Shown here: one piece after another, positions 21,629 to 31,615 of the stretch
Position numbering within the stretch: the first letter of the stretch is position 1
Layout of the letters: the number at the start of each line of letters is the position of its first letter
NCBI RefSeq assembly: GCF_000002515.2
Contig: NC_006040.1
Coordinates: 124,001-188,000, forward strand
From: Kluyveromyces lactis
Taxonomy: Eukaryota; Ascomycota; Saccharomycetes; Saccharomycetales; Saccharomycetaceae
DNA: 64,000 nucleotides
Direction: 5' to 3'
The notes under the pieces: generated by a model
Seen by the model: the letters and a program-made list of their open reading frames with translations, nothing else
Told to the model about the DNA's origin: nothing
Databases searched by the model: none
Made by a program: the position numbers and the translations under genes

Positions 21629-22343
21629 ATTCAGTCTCAAAGAGCCAACTAGTACTTTAATATTGTATGAGTGCTTTACTATTCGGTCAGTTTCATACCC
21701 ATAGGATGAAACTGATTGATTGCTTTAACCCTTAAGAGCTAAGCGTTTGGAGACGTCTCTCGCAATAACTTCAATGCTTCAACTCATTCATTCAGAGTTT
21801 TCGAATGGCATAACGTTCGGGTAATACCGTTATTATTTTCACGTGATTTGCGTGAACTGATGTTAATAACATCAAGAGTAGATAAAGTTACACGAGGTGG
21901 ACGAAAACAACCCGGCGAACATGTTTAAAATAGTTGTGCTGAAGCAGTTGTATCAATTTATGTATTGGATGTATATGGAGTTAAAACAGAAGATAAAAAA
22001 AGATATTAATACTAATAACGATATCATAAGAATAGAACCTGTTCTTGGCAAAGACAATCAAAAGAGATGGATCACTGGTTTTGGAATTGAAATGGAAGAT
22101 CTGGTGGAAATATATCCTCAGGTGGACATATATCGCTGACGTTTGTGGTATCCATCAAACTCTCTCGGGTTTTGTTACAGAGAGAAGGAAGGAGAGAGAA
22201 AGAAACAAGAGCGTTAATGCTGAAAAATGTGTAGACTGGGAGAGGAAGAGTTCCTATCGTCGTTAAAATGAGTTTAAAAATAATAATAGTGTGAATAACA
22301 ATGATAGAAGGGTTGTGTGGGCACGTATAGTGAATTATTTAAT
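21629..22343. other. TAF8 promoter / SCS7 3' flank
   Basis: 715 nt. It contains TCACGTGA (21839-21846), which also forms part of an inverted repeat (21838-21843 with 21851-21856), and a 15-bp palindrome-like element (21859-21873), both 210-245 nt upstream of the TAF8 ATG. A rightward open frame at 21897-22139 begins with GTG and matches nothing I know. Confidence 0.65.
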
Positions 22344-23489
22344 TCAATCATACTTCATGTTGGATAATGGAGCGTTTTCACCAAGATAAGTACCGAACAC
22401 TTTATCCCAGAACCAAGAGGTGACACCAAAACCTAACTCGTAATTCTTGTAATGATGCTCCAAATGGTATTTCTTCAATTTACGCATGTAAGGTGGTAAT
22501 TGTGAATGGTGCAAGAAGTAATGTGTCAAATCGTAGCACACATAACCTAGCATACCACCAGCGAATCCAGCACAAGCCCAGTAGTATGGTAGTAGTGCAA
22601 ACACTAGTTTGTAGAATGGTGTACAAAGCACAACGAACAAAGTAGGAGGCATAACCAATCTGAATCTGTCCATTGGTAAATAATGATGAACACCATGCAA
22701 CAAGAAATGCAAGGTAAACGCCCATTGCTTCTCTGGAAGACGGTCATCCAGATGGAACAAAAATCTGTGCAATCCGTACTCGATTAAAGTCCACACGAAT
22801 ACACCGACGGCAAATAAGAAGATAGCAAAGGCCTGGTTCATGTTCATCAATGCAGTATAAATATGATATGTGACGACTGGTAACCAGACGACCGGAACCA
22901 TCCACCAAGGCGTCTTGGAAAGGGGCTCTAAAAAGTTTCCAAATAGTGGAGCTGACCCCTTACCGTAGTGCCTAGGTCTGTGTACTTGATCTAGGTAAAA
23001 ATCTTTTGTAAATTTACCGAAAAGCACTTGCCATAATAGTGGTTTGTTTAAATCCAAAAATTTGTGCTTCTTATAATCATTCTGATAGTCAGTAGCAATA
23101 CTTAGCTTATCCTCAGTAGGAAGTTCTTTGACGAAAACGGTAGAGTCAAATTCGTTGTTCCCCTTCAAGTTAACTTCGACGACATGGTCTTTGTTTGTCA
23201 ACAATTTCTTTTCCTCTTCTTCGGTCGCCAAATAACCGACCAAATAGGATTCATCCATAATCTCATAAGCGGATTCACTGTGTTCATGCGTTAACACATC
23301 TTTCATAACGTCAGTGATGTCAGTTCCAGCATAATCCAAAATATACTCAGCACCACCTGGGTGTTCATCTAGGAACTCAGTCACGTTATAAATCTTTCTT
23401 TGGTACAAAGACACCCAACAATCATTCTTATCGTTATGTTTCTCCAAGTCTGTCTTGGAATAAAGCGGTAATATTCTGGAGGATGACAT
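22344..23489 (-). CDS. SCS7: Scs7, sphingolipid alpha-hydroxylase
   Basis: ER-membrane di-iron enzyme that 2-hydroxylates the very-long-chain fatty acid of ceramide. Seen: an N-terminal cytochrome b5 domain (about 8-90, with heme-ligand motif HPGG at 43-46), then membrane segments and a fatty-acid hydroxylase domain. Its histidine clusters include HRFLFHLDD, HFLLHGVHH, HYFLHH and HLEHHYKN. The order and the 381-aa length match S. cerevisiae Scs7 (384 aa, YMR272C). The C-terminus is lysine-poor, without an obvious KKXX signal. ATG at 23489. Confidence 0.95.
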   Translation of the reverse strand: MSSSRILPLYSKTDLEKHNDKNDCWVSLYQRKIYNVTEFLDEHPGGAEYILDYAGTDITDVMKDVLTHEHSESAYEIMDESYLVGYLATEEEEKKLLTNKDHVVEVNLKGNNEFDSTVFVKELPTEDKLSIATDYQNDYKKHKFLDLNKPLLWQVLFGKFTKDFYLDQVHRPRHYGKGSAPLFGNFLEPLSKTPWWMVPVVWLPVVTYHIYTALMNMNQAFAIFLFAVGVFVWTLIEYGLHRFLFHLDDRLPEKQWAFTLHFLLHGVHHYLPMDRFRLVMPPTLFVVLCTPFYKLVFALLPYYWACAGFAGGMLGYVCYDLTHYFLHHSQLPPYMRKLKKYHLEHHYKNYELGFGVTSWFWDKVFGTYLGENAPLSNMKYD

Positions 23490-24192
23490 GGTAACGTATC
23501 AACTGATAAGTTCAACCAAAGTAAAGCTATTTTATTAACGAGTGATATTTACCCGATTGTTCGATTTGATCCTACTGATGTAATATCAGGAAAATACCTA
23601 GAGGAGCTTGTTCAGAATTTAGCGGAAAACAAATAGCTATCCAATACTAGGTTGTGATGGATATTGATGAGTGTTGAAGGACCCAAAAACTTAGACTTGG
23701 TGTAGGACCAGGAATTTATACCTTCAAAAGTGACTTTTTAGTTCTGAACTACCTGGTGGAGTATTTGGAAACTGCTAAGAAACTTTTCAAACTTTAAACT
23801 TAAAGCCGTTAGAACGATGGTACGAAGTAAAGAAAGCAATAAAAGGAAATTAACGGTAAGCAAACTATGGTACGAACCGGTAAACAGTTGTCTGAGTCGC
23901 GTGGATTGTTTATACCTATTTATAATGAAGTTATGTAGTAACTTAGGAGATGCTATTAGTGACGAGTTTATTTTCGTGGCAAGGAGTTTTATTTGGATCA
24001 CGCGATGCGATGAGATGAGGAACGAGGCTCAAACAAGAATCATGACAAACGAGGGATAAACATTGTGTGTAACTCGAAGGAAAGAGGCAGAAAAAGTGTG
24101 AATTGAAGTGTACTGAATTGAGAAAGGAAGGTTGGCTGTTCATTAGATGGAGTCCTGTTTCGTCTTGGCTTTTCTTCCTGCAATGTGCAGCT
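23490..24192. other. SCS7 promoter region with an isolated PAC element
   Basis: 703 nt. GCGATGAG at 24007-24014, followed by ATGAGG, is a perfect PAC box, but it lies 518 nt from the SCS7 start. TATA-like runs occur near 23910-23930. An 80-codon ATG frame at 23817-24059 shows no recognisable protein. Confidence 0.55.
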
Positions 24193-24531
24193 TCATTCAT
24201 CTTGCTCTTTCTCACTCTCAGGGACATTTTGCTCTACGAACGATGTGACTTCCTGAACAATATGTTCTATGCTCTTATCTAAAATCAGAACGATGAGACC
24301 ATCGCTACTAATCTCGTACTTGATGTGTCCCTCATTGGGAATACAGATCTTCTCGTCAAACTTGTCAAACCATGAATTTAAAAGATCCATCTCATCGACC
24401 TGAATCGGTAGAGGGAGTTCGTCCACAAATTCGTGTGTGGCGTTCTGCTTCTTCTTAGTATCGCCAGCCGATTCGGATATTGGCTCCTCCAGGAGTATAA
24501 GCATTCTATAGACGTTCTCTGTTGCGGACAT
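24193..24531 (-). CDS. YML108W-like small conserved protein
   Basis: 112 aa from the ATG at 24531. It aligns with S. cerevisiae YML108W, a 105-aa protein of unknown function whose solution structure has been solved. Shared blocks are YRMLILLEE, HEFVDEL, VDE(M/L), NSWFDKFD and the nearly invariant ICIPNEGHIKYEISSDGLIV. Position also agrees: beside ZDS (YML109W) and SCS7. No membrane segment or signal peptide; the C-terminus is acidic. A longer frame upstream begins with a non-ATG codon and is not used. Function remains unknown. Confidence 0.9.
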   Translation of the reverse strand: MSATENVYRMLILLEEPISESAGDTKKKQNATHEFVDELPLPIQVDEMDLLNSWFDKFDEKICIPNEGHIKYEISSDGLIVLILDKSIEHIVQEVTSFVEQNVPESEKEQDE

Positions 24532-24854
24532 GCTTTGGACTGCTTTTAAGTGAAGAAGGGAGATCAATGAAAAGGGTATATCGAAAGTTACCGTAAATGC
24601 GCCTATTCTCGAACACTTTTCGAGATATTTTAAGGACAAATGTCTGAAGTACTGTGTTTCTCACGTAACCTCGCTAAAGTAGAAAGAAATATCACCGTTC
24701 TTGGCTCTCTTTTACAAAGCTCTTTCAATCTCGATATGGTTAAATGTGAAATTTCAATTGTTGCAATAAAAGAAAGAAAAAATCACTTGGATCCTCGAAT
24801 ATTTTCTGTCACGTGATATGTAAGACTGGCCTAGAGCCCAAGCTCTGCATGGTA
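24532..24854. other. Promoter of the YML108W-like gene / ZDS 3' flank
   Basis: 323 nt with GTCACGTGAT (CACGTG at 24810-24815), 279 nt upstream of the YML108W-like ATG. No gene seen. Confidence 0.6.
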
Positions 24855-27689
24855 CTACATATCAGGGATGTCTATCAACGCGTTACTGTTACCCATATTC
24901 ATGCTTCCATTGTTTCCCATGTGTTCTTCTTCTATTTGTTGCAGATACAAAGAATGGTTTACGAGGTTCAAGTAAGCATACATGAAGTTCGATAAAAGGA
25001 CCTGTTGTCGCAGTACGCGTTTAGGATCGCTTAGCTTGAGATGTGAGAGCCTATAAATGGCCCGCTCGACGTGGATTGGGAGTCTGTGGTCGAACATGAT
25101 GACTGTGGAAATTGTTAACGGTGGTAGTGGGAACCCAAAGGCAGAGTCCGTAAACTTCATTGGGGAATTTGGTCTATCTGGTTTCAAAACATCTGCAAAT
25201 GTCAGTTTACGGGGTGGCAAAGGATACTGGTTTTCAAGTGTTCCCTGAGCTTGCTCTTGCTCTTGTTGTTGTGTTGGTGGTGGTGGTGTAGAAGCACTAG
25301 GGATTTGCATAGGTGCAGGAGGTGACGCAGGGGAAGATGGGGATGAAGTGGAAGATGTCCCTGAATATGGTGAATCTTGGCTGTGGTCTGTCTGCAAGAT
25401 CGCATCTTTGAACGTATTGACACTACTGTTCGAATGGACACTGGTGAAAGAATCTTCGTGGACCGAAAACTCCGTTACTTCAACGTCATCTTCCTCATAA
25501 TCGCTTGTTCTATTAGAATTAGATTTCGAAAAAGATGAAGAGCTCTGTTGATTATGGGTGTTGCCTTTCGTTTTATCATCAGCGTAGTAGTTCACAGTGC
25601 CTAATTCACCTGAAACTTGCCTATTGCTTTTGACGACAGTCACCGCAGGCTGAAGTGATGGCTTTTTCTTTGTGCGTTTCTCTTTCTGTTTTTTTTCCTT
25701 TTCGTACTCAAACTTGATTCTATCCTTATGTTTCAGTTGCTCCTCTTTACCTGATTCGGACTTACTCTGCTTCTTGGGGCTTATCCAGAATTTATTGGAA
25801 AGACCGCTGCCAGATTGTTTTTTCTTTAGCTCCCTTTCTATAGGCATAGATGGCAAGTTTTCTGTAGTGGATTCTTTAAATATCTTACCCCCGGATGAAG
25901 CAGAAGAAGACCTCTTCTTGAAGAATTTCATGAACTTATTTTGACCGTGGTTACCCTTTTTCAGCTTCTTGTCATTTACCTCGATCGACGTTGTATCATG
26001 GTCTAGATTCATAGAAGCAGATCTTCTTTTTTCTGGTTTTATTTCCTGAGTGTTGCTGGTTTCTTTGGATGAAGTATCAATGCTTGTTTGAGTAACAACG
26101 GTAGCAGCGCTACCTGTAGTGTTGATACTAGTTTCACTAGTATTTCGCTCAGAATTAGTAGCAGCAATATTATGACGATTTCTTGAATGGTTGATTTTGA
26201 GTGGAGCAATATTTTCCTTCGGTACATATTGAGCTTGTTGATAATCATTGGACGTCGTGGGACTTTGAGACCACCTCCAACTTTTAGAAGTCTCGTTAAT
26301 TCTTTGTTTATCGGTGGTTTCCAGCTCACTTGAAACTTCGTTGCTAAAATCTGCACTCGATTCGGCATCTTCGGTGGAAGACTCGCTTTCAAAATCATCA
26401 CTTGCGGGCAGAGTAGAAAAGAATTCTTGCACTATTGGTTTCTTTTCGTTGAATGGTTCGTCGTTGTACAGTCCGATGATAGAATTAGGTGAATTGTTAC
26501 TACCTGAAGGGGACCTGGTCTCAATTATCCTTTCTTCTTTTGACGATGAAGATTGGATTCTGTAAGTGTTGAATTTACTCCTCCTTAATGAGTGTCTAGC
26601 AGGTACAGTAAACCCACTCTTGGTAAACATAGTAGATGCAAACTCCTCCTCTTCATCAGCTAAGTTATTTGAAAGACCCTGCCCGGTGGAGTCTGTCGTT
26701 GATTCATCTGCTACCCAGAGTGTTCGTGCGAGAGTGACTGCATCTGTATCTGTTAGTCCCGCCTGATTAGAAAGCTTTGTCAATTCCTCTGTGATGTCCT
26801 TTAATGATACTGTACGTCTGGATGACATTGTAGGTGCAGCAGCAGCTAGCGGTTGATCTGTCATTCCCTTGTCTTCATCATCTTCTGAAAGTTCAGTATA
26901 TGATGTCCGTAGTCGCGATGGTCGTCTTGCTAGCGAATTTCCAGATTGCATGGATCTTTTTCTTAACGTCTTCAGACCAGACAACGATTGAGCTTGAGTC
27001 TCATTGGCTGTCGGGGAACGACCCCCCAGGTTCATATTCTCTAGTGTATTTTGAACCAGTTCTAAATAATTCTCAGGTTTAACATTAGGATGTTGGTCTG
27101 CCCTTACCCATAATAAATTCTGTCCCAATGATTCGTTATGTTTTGATTCATCATTCCCATCACTTGTTGATGACGTACCAGAAATGGATCTAGAGATGGA
27201 TCCGCTGAGTACTCTCCTCCTTGGAAGTGGCTCATGCCGATAATTATTATTTATCATATTTGCCTGAGCGTCTTTATCCAAGTACTCGGCATTTGTAACG
27301 TCCATGCTATCATCTGTAAAAGAATAACTATCATCCTCTTCTTCAACTGCTGCCCCAGCAGTGGTAGTATCATCCTCACTCAAACTTGAATGAGACAATT
27401 GTGTTTCCTGATTATCATCATTTCCATACTCTTGTTCCCCTTGTTCTGATTTAGTAGTTTCAGTTTTTATCGACGAGGTAGCGATGTAGGGCGTTCCTGT
27501 ATCTTGATCCGTTGCTGTTCCTGTTCCTTGTCGTGATGATACACGGTATTCCAATTCAGGATCCATTAGTAGATCCATGGATCCTATTGAAAGGCGTTTC
27601 AGGTTCTTCACATGCTTAACCTCTTGGTCTAACGATTGCGCAGCTATCAGCACCTCCGATTTCCGTTTGTCTCTCTTTGACATCGGCAT
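24855..27689 (-). CDS. ZDS1: Zds family regulator of PP2A-Cdc55 (ZDS1/ZDS2 ancestor)
   Basis: Zds proteins bind Cdc55-PP2A, keep it cytoplasmic and promote mitotic entry and polarity. Seen: mostly disordered Ser/Thr/Glu-rich sequence with a conserved N-terminal segment (MSKRDKRKSEVLIAAQSLDQEVKHVKNLKRLSIG) and a Pro-rich stretch. The C-terminal Zds domain includes LTFADVLKPDRPNSPMKFTDSAFGFPLPPLTIS and ERAIYRLSHLKLSDPKRVLRQQVLLSNFMYAYLNLVN; this is the Cdc55-binding part. ATG at 27689 gives 944 aa; an upstream TTG extension is ignored. Only one copy is here, where Saccharomyces has ZDS1 (YMR273C) and ZDS2 (YML109W), as expected before the genome duplication. Confidence 0.92.
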   Translation of the reverse strand: MPMSKRDKRKSEVLIAAQSLDQEVKHVKNLKRLSIGSMDLLMDPELEYRVSSRQGTGTATDQDTGTPYIATSSIKTETTKSEQGEQEYGNDDNQETQLSHSSLSEDDTTTAGAAVEEEDDSYSFTDDSMDVTNAEYLDKDAQANMINNNYRHEPLPRRRVLSGSISRSISGTSSTSDGNDESKHNESLGQNLLWVRADQHPNVKPENYLELVQNTLENMNLGGRSPTANETQAQSLSGLKTLRKRSMQSGNSLARRPSRLRTSYTELSEDDEDKGMTDQPLAAAAPTMSSRRTVSLKDITEELTKLSNQAGLTDTDAVTLARTLWVADESTTDSTGQGLSNNLADEEEEFASTMFTKSGFTVPARHSLRRSKFNTYRIQSSSSKEERIIETRSPSGSNNSPNSIIGLYNDEPFNEKKPIVQEFFSTLPASDDFESESSTEDAESSADFSNEVSSELETTDKQRINETSKSWRWSQSPTTSNDYQQAQYVPKENIAPLKINHSRNRHNIAATNSERNTSETSINTTGSAATVVTQTSIDTSSKETSNTQEIKPEKRRSASMNLDHDTTSIEVNDKKLKKGNHGQNKFMKFFKKRSSSASSGGKIFKESTTENLPSMPIERELKKKQSGSGLSNKFWISPKKQSKSESGKEEQLKHKDRIKFEYEKEKKQKEKRTKKKPSLQPAVTVVKSNRQVSGELGTVNYYADDKTKGNTHNQQSSSSFSKSNSNRTSDYEEDDVEVTEFSVHEDSFTSVHSNSSVNTFKDAILQTDHSQDSPYSGTSSTSSPSSPASPPAPMQIPSASTPPPPTQQQEQEQAQGTLENQYPLPPRKLTFADVLKPDRPNSPMKFTDSAFGFPLPPLTISTVIMFDHRLPIHVERAIYRLSHLKLSDPKRVLRQQVLLSNFMYAYLNLVNHSLYLQQIEEEHMGNNGSMNMGNSNALIDIPDM

Positions 27690-28306
27690 TGAGTATTTCA
27701 CACTTATGCTCAATCCGCTCTTCAGCAACGAAAAAGCACTGGCGACAAAATAATCTATTATTTCACCTAGTTTCCAAAACCCTCTACTCAGTCACTAGAT
27801 TATGATACCTAATATCGATAAATGCTCTCAATCAGCACGCCAAAAGTTGGAAAACTTTTCAGATCAATATAATATGTTGAGCAGTAGAAACAGCCCTTTA
27901 TATTTCACTATCAAATTAGAGCAATCGTCTTAAAATTGATGTCTAGTAACAGCACTGAAATGAATCTATATTAACCCTTACTCAGGACTGTTAAAGAAAG
28001 ATCTTGTAGTCTTTTCTTTCTAACTTCACTATCTTTATGTATTGCACTTGGATCAACAGAAGTTATTCGTCTGATTGTAAAGCTTCAAACGCGAAATGAA
28101 AGGCTAGAATATGGGATTTCAATTTTGTTTCTTATCTGTTTCTACATCCCATTTTGTTTACAAGTTTAATTTTTTCAAAAGCGATTGACGCTAGTGACTT
28201 CGTTATATATCACGTGATGTTGTTGATCTGTTCCTTGCCACACAGAGGTCTGATCTTGACAGACTTAGACTTGTCTAGATATGAGGTGATGGTTAGTTAC
28301 TACGTA
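27690..28306. other. ZDS promoter / RCE1 3' flank
   Basis: 617 nt. ATCACGTGAT (28209-28218) is a perfect 10-bp palindrome about 520 nt upstream of the ZDS ATG and 90 nt from the RCE1 stop. No gene recognised. It is not AT-rich enough beside this site to be a point centromere. Confidence 0.65.
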
Positions 28307-29272
28307 TTATACAATGGGTTCATATGTGCCTGCAGTTAAGGAAGTCAAATTATTCTTGAATAGAACAATGCTAATGACCAACAATGGCAAATATAGGAGC
28401 CTCCAAACAGAAGAGAATAAGGTCCCCAAATTGGATCTCTTTTCTATTGGCACCAATGCGTATGCCTTCGAAAAAGTGTTTCCCTGAGGTAATCCCATGT
28501 AGTTACAGAAGGTATGAATCAAGATGCAGGACCATAGGTTTCCTGAGCTATTGAGGAATAGGTAGTTGGTAAAGGATCCAAAGAGCCAGGTGTAGGACAT
28601 TTGCAATAAAGTGATGAAGATGATATTGGCAAGGTTCATGATCCCTAGAGAGTATTGTTCAAACGCATGGTGTACATGTGCTATCCCAAACAGGTTAGGG
28701 ACGATTAATGTCAAATAATTCGCGTCATACTGAGATGAATCACCAAGTCTCAAGTAAGCCACCAACATCATCGATGTGTAAAATAATTCTTCAGTTATAG
28801 GACCGAAGATATAGTCTCTGAGCCCCCAAATAGTAGAAAATTCGCAGCAAATATCACTTATGATATCTTTGTAACTCTTATCCGGCAGGAAACAGTAATG
28901 TAGCAGTGAATCTAATAACGGAGTGGAATATAACACTATTGCAAGCGACAAGTGACGAGATGAATCTTTGAAATAATTGAAGGGGACCCAACTTGGCAGG
29001 CCGGTTTCGGTTTCGTTAAGGAACCCTGGAAGTAAACCAAAGCGTAACAAGGTGTTCTGGATTGAATCCCCGTTCATGTATTTGAGAAGTAGTGGGATGG
29101 TGGTCAAGTGGAACGCGGATAAGGCAATGACAGCTTTCATCCTTGCTTTTATTACCTTAGGGTCATCTCTCCTGATCTTGAATTCATTAACATCTCTGGA
29201 TACAGTGTGTACCGCAACCACGTATGAAAGTGATATATACACCGCCACTACATCAGCTGGTCTTGAAAACAT
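28307..29272 (-). CDS. RCE1: Rce1, CAAX prenyl endoprotease 2
   Basis: ER-membrane protease that removes the -AAX residues from prenylated Ras and a-factor precursors. Seen: several hydrophobic segments and the ABI/CPBP motifs GPITEELFYTSMM (catalytic Glu pair), FGIAHVHHAFEQ (His) and HTFCNYMGLP (His). 321 aa versus 315 in S. cerevisiae (YMR274C). The ATG at 29272 gives an N-terminus leading directly into the first membrane segment. It lies next to ZDS, as in Saccharomyces. Confidence 0.93.
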   Translation of the reverse strand: MFSRPADVVAVYISLSYVVAVHTVSRDVNEFKIRRDDPKVIKARMKAVIALSAFHLTTIPLLLKYMNGDSIQNTLLRFGLLPGFLNETETGLPSWVPFNYFKDSSRHLSLAIVLYSTPLLDSLLHYCFLPDKSYKDIISDICCEFSTIWGLRDYIFGPITEELFYTSMMLVAYLRLGDSSQYDANYLTLIVPNLFGIAHVHHAFEQYSLGIMNLANIIFITLLQMSYTWLFGSFTNYLFLNSSGNLWSCILIHTFCNYMGLPQGNTFSKAYALVPIEKRSNLGTLFSSVWRLLYLPLLVISIVLFKNNLTSLTAGTYEPIV

Positions 29273-29427
29273 TGGTGTGGCCTTATTCTTCTTTCCTATG
29301 CCGGCTGACGAAACAGATAGTATGTATTATGTTTGAAGGATTCGATTTCTTGCTAACAATATACTCATATTATTATTATTCATATTATTGGAAAGAAATC
29401 ATGCTCTGGTGTATTGGCAGGCAGGTC

Positions 29428-29715
29428 TTACACATCAGTGCAGAACCGCTTCTCTCCAAATAATCCATGATATACGACATTATACCAAGTTACTTCGTCG
29501 CATGTCGTGGGTTCAATTGAGGTCGTCGAGGTAGTATTAGTTTCTGTTTCCTTTTCTATGGCCACAAGTACCCTCTCGATGAGAGATTGAATTCGAGAAT
29601 TCTTATTAGAGATCGGATACAGGATAGAAGTTGCATTGGGGCAGGGGCCAGGTAGTATCGGGGTACAGGTGCATATGGAGGACAGTAATAGTAGTAGTAA
29701 AAGCAGATACTTCAT
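29428..29715 (-). CDS. Possible small secreted Cys-containing protein, hypothetical
   Basis: A 95-codon ATG frame that I do not recognise. Seen: a textbook signal peptide (MKY then eight leucines, SSICTCT), then a short mature part of about 75 aa with scattered cysteines (PGPCPN, TTCDEVTW, KRFCTDV) and several N-x-S/T sites. It lies between RCE1 and the tRNA-Pro and has its own AT-rich upstream region containing a 17-bp inverted repeat. In favour: the signal peptide and a position that does not overlap another gene. Against: its short length, no known homologue, and leucine runs that can arise by chance from CTA/TAG repeats. A random ORF is a real possibility. Confidence 0.4.
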   Translation of the reverse strand: MKYLLLLLLLLSSICTCTPILPGPCPNATSILYPISNKNSRIQSLIERVLVAIEKETETNTTSTTSIEPTTCDEVTWYNVVYHGLFGEKRFCTDV

Positions 29716-30027
29716 TGTGTTCTCTGGGCTGCTACCAGTTGTCCAGAGTTTTTAATATGTATCCCCCCAATGACGGAATATCTGACACATATACATATTT
29801 ATATATATATATGTGTCAGATATTTACAGAAGGCTGTGCATCTAGGTACCCTGTATGCATCTCGACATTATCGGATTGGTACCGAACATAGGAGTACACA
29901 TAATATTTGTTATGCTTTCAGTGCTGTAGTGCCTGTATCAGCCAAGGCTGTTTGGAAAAAAATACTATGACTTTGCATTTGGAATACATCAATCACTTCT
30001 CTTCTTAACATCCAACTAATTTTATAT
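29716..30027. other. Intergenic region left of tRNA-Pro
   Basis: 312 nt holding the long inverted repeat at 29777-29824 and two GGTACC copies (29845-29850 and 29878-29883). No LTR remnant was recognised, although tRNA upstream flanks are typical insertion sites for yeast retrotransposons. Confidence 0.6.
29777..29824. repeat. Perfect 17-bp inverted repeat with AT-rich centre
   Basis: Left arm 29777-29793 and right arm 29808-29824 are exact reverse complements (AATATCTGACACATATA), separated by 14 AT-rich nt. It lies 62 nt upstream of the possible secreted-peptide ATG and about 200 nt upstream of tRNA-Pro. The structure is directly visible; its role is unknown. Confidence 0.85.
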
Positions 30028-30149
30028 GGGCGTGTGGTCTAGTGGTATGATTCTCGCTTTGGGTTAATAGCCTAGCGAAGCTTCGATAAACGAAGTTTAA
30101 CTACTGCAAAGCATGCGAGAGGCCCTGGGTTCAATTCCCAGCTCGCCCC
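30028..30149 (+). tRNA. tP(UGG): tRNA-Pro(UGG) with intron
   Basis: Acceptor stem GGGCGTG pairs with CTCGCCC (with the U6-U67 mismatch also found in Saccharomyces tRNA-Pro), discriminator C at 30149. The A box (TGGTCTAGTGG) and B box (GGTTCAATTCC) are intact. Anticodon TGG is at 30060-30062. A 50-nt intron (30064-30113) follows position 37, the standard place, and can fold back as CTTCG-ATAAA-CGAAG. The anticodon stem CTCGC/GCGAG is re-formed after splicing. A T5 run at 30157-30161 is the Pol III terminator. The mature sequence is essentially identical to the Saccharomyces tRNA. Confidence 0.97.
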
Positions 30150-30156
30150 GAAATTA

Positions 30157-30161
30157 TTTTT
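30157..30161 (+). terminator. Pol III T-run terminator of tRNA-Pro
   Basis: Five consecutive T residues 8 nt after the tRNA 3' end, the usual RNA polymerase III stop signal. Confidence 0.8.
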
Positions 30162-30178
30162 GACTAACAAGACTTTTA

Positions 30179-30188
30179 GTCACGTGAC
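30179..30188. promoter_or_regulatory. GTCACGTGAC palindrome upstream of COQ5
   Basis: A perfect 10-bp Cbf1-type palindrome, 257 nt upstream of the COQ5 ATG and 30 nt after tRNA-Pro. Binding is inferred. Confidence 0.55.
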
Positions 30189-30321
30189 CTCGTTTACTTT
30201 CCTGAAGTATTTCAACAAAAGTAAAAATTCTTTTCACCTACCAAATAAGGCACCATAAAGCTACAATGACAATGCTCTTATTGCAGCCAATTGATTGCTA
30301 TAGTTCTGCTTTTCTCTATAG

Positions 30322-31359
<1,038 letters not shown>

Positions 31360-31615
31360 AATAAGAAATATATACAACTAATTCCCTCTCACCTTTAGCA
31401 ACGAACGTAAAATATGTACATATACACACCAAAGAATAAATAACGAAACCCACATACAGGTATTCCCTTGTAGTCCTCATATAAACTAAAGTATAATTAA
31501 ACTCACACAAGGGCAAAATCATAAACGTACCATTTCGTTTATCAATTAGTACGTAAGCAGATATATATATATATATAAGACTTTAGCATACTAAAAATTT
31601 TGGAAACACTTAAAA

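Noticed and set aside
21897-22139. 80-codon rightward open frame between TAF8 and SCS7
   Set aside because: It starts with GTG, shows no family resemblance, and is explained as chance open frame in AT-rich DNA.
23817-24059. 80-codon ATG frame upstream of SCS7
   Set aside because: No recognisable domain, unusual composition, and it overlaps an equally open frame on the other strand.
28190-28230. Possible point centromere at the ATCACGTGAT site
   Set aside because: There is no adjacent ~160-bp extremely AT-rich CDEII-like stretch and no CDEIII-like block; the same motif recurs at many promoters here.
29700-30027. Possible LTR remnant in the tRNA upstream flank
   Set aside because: No TG...CA ends, primer-binding site or known LTR sequence is seen. 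The inverted repeat alone does not support a retrotransposon.
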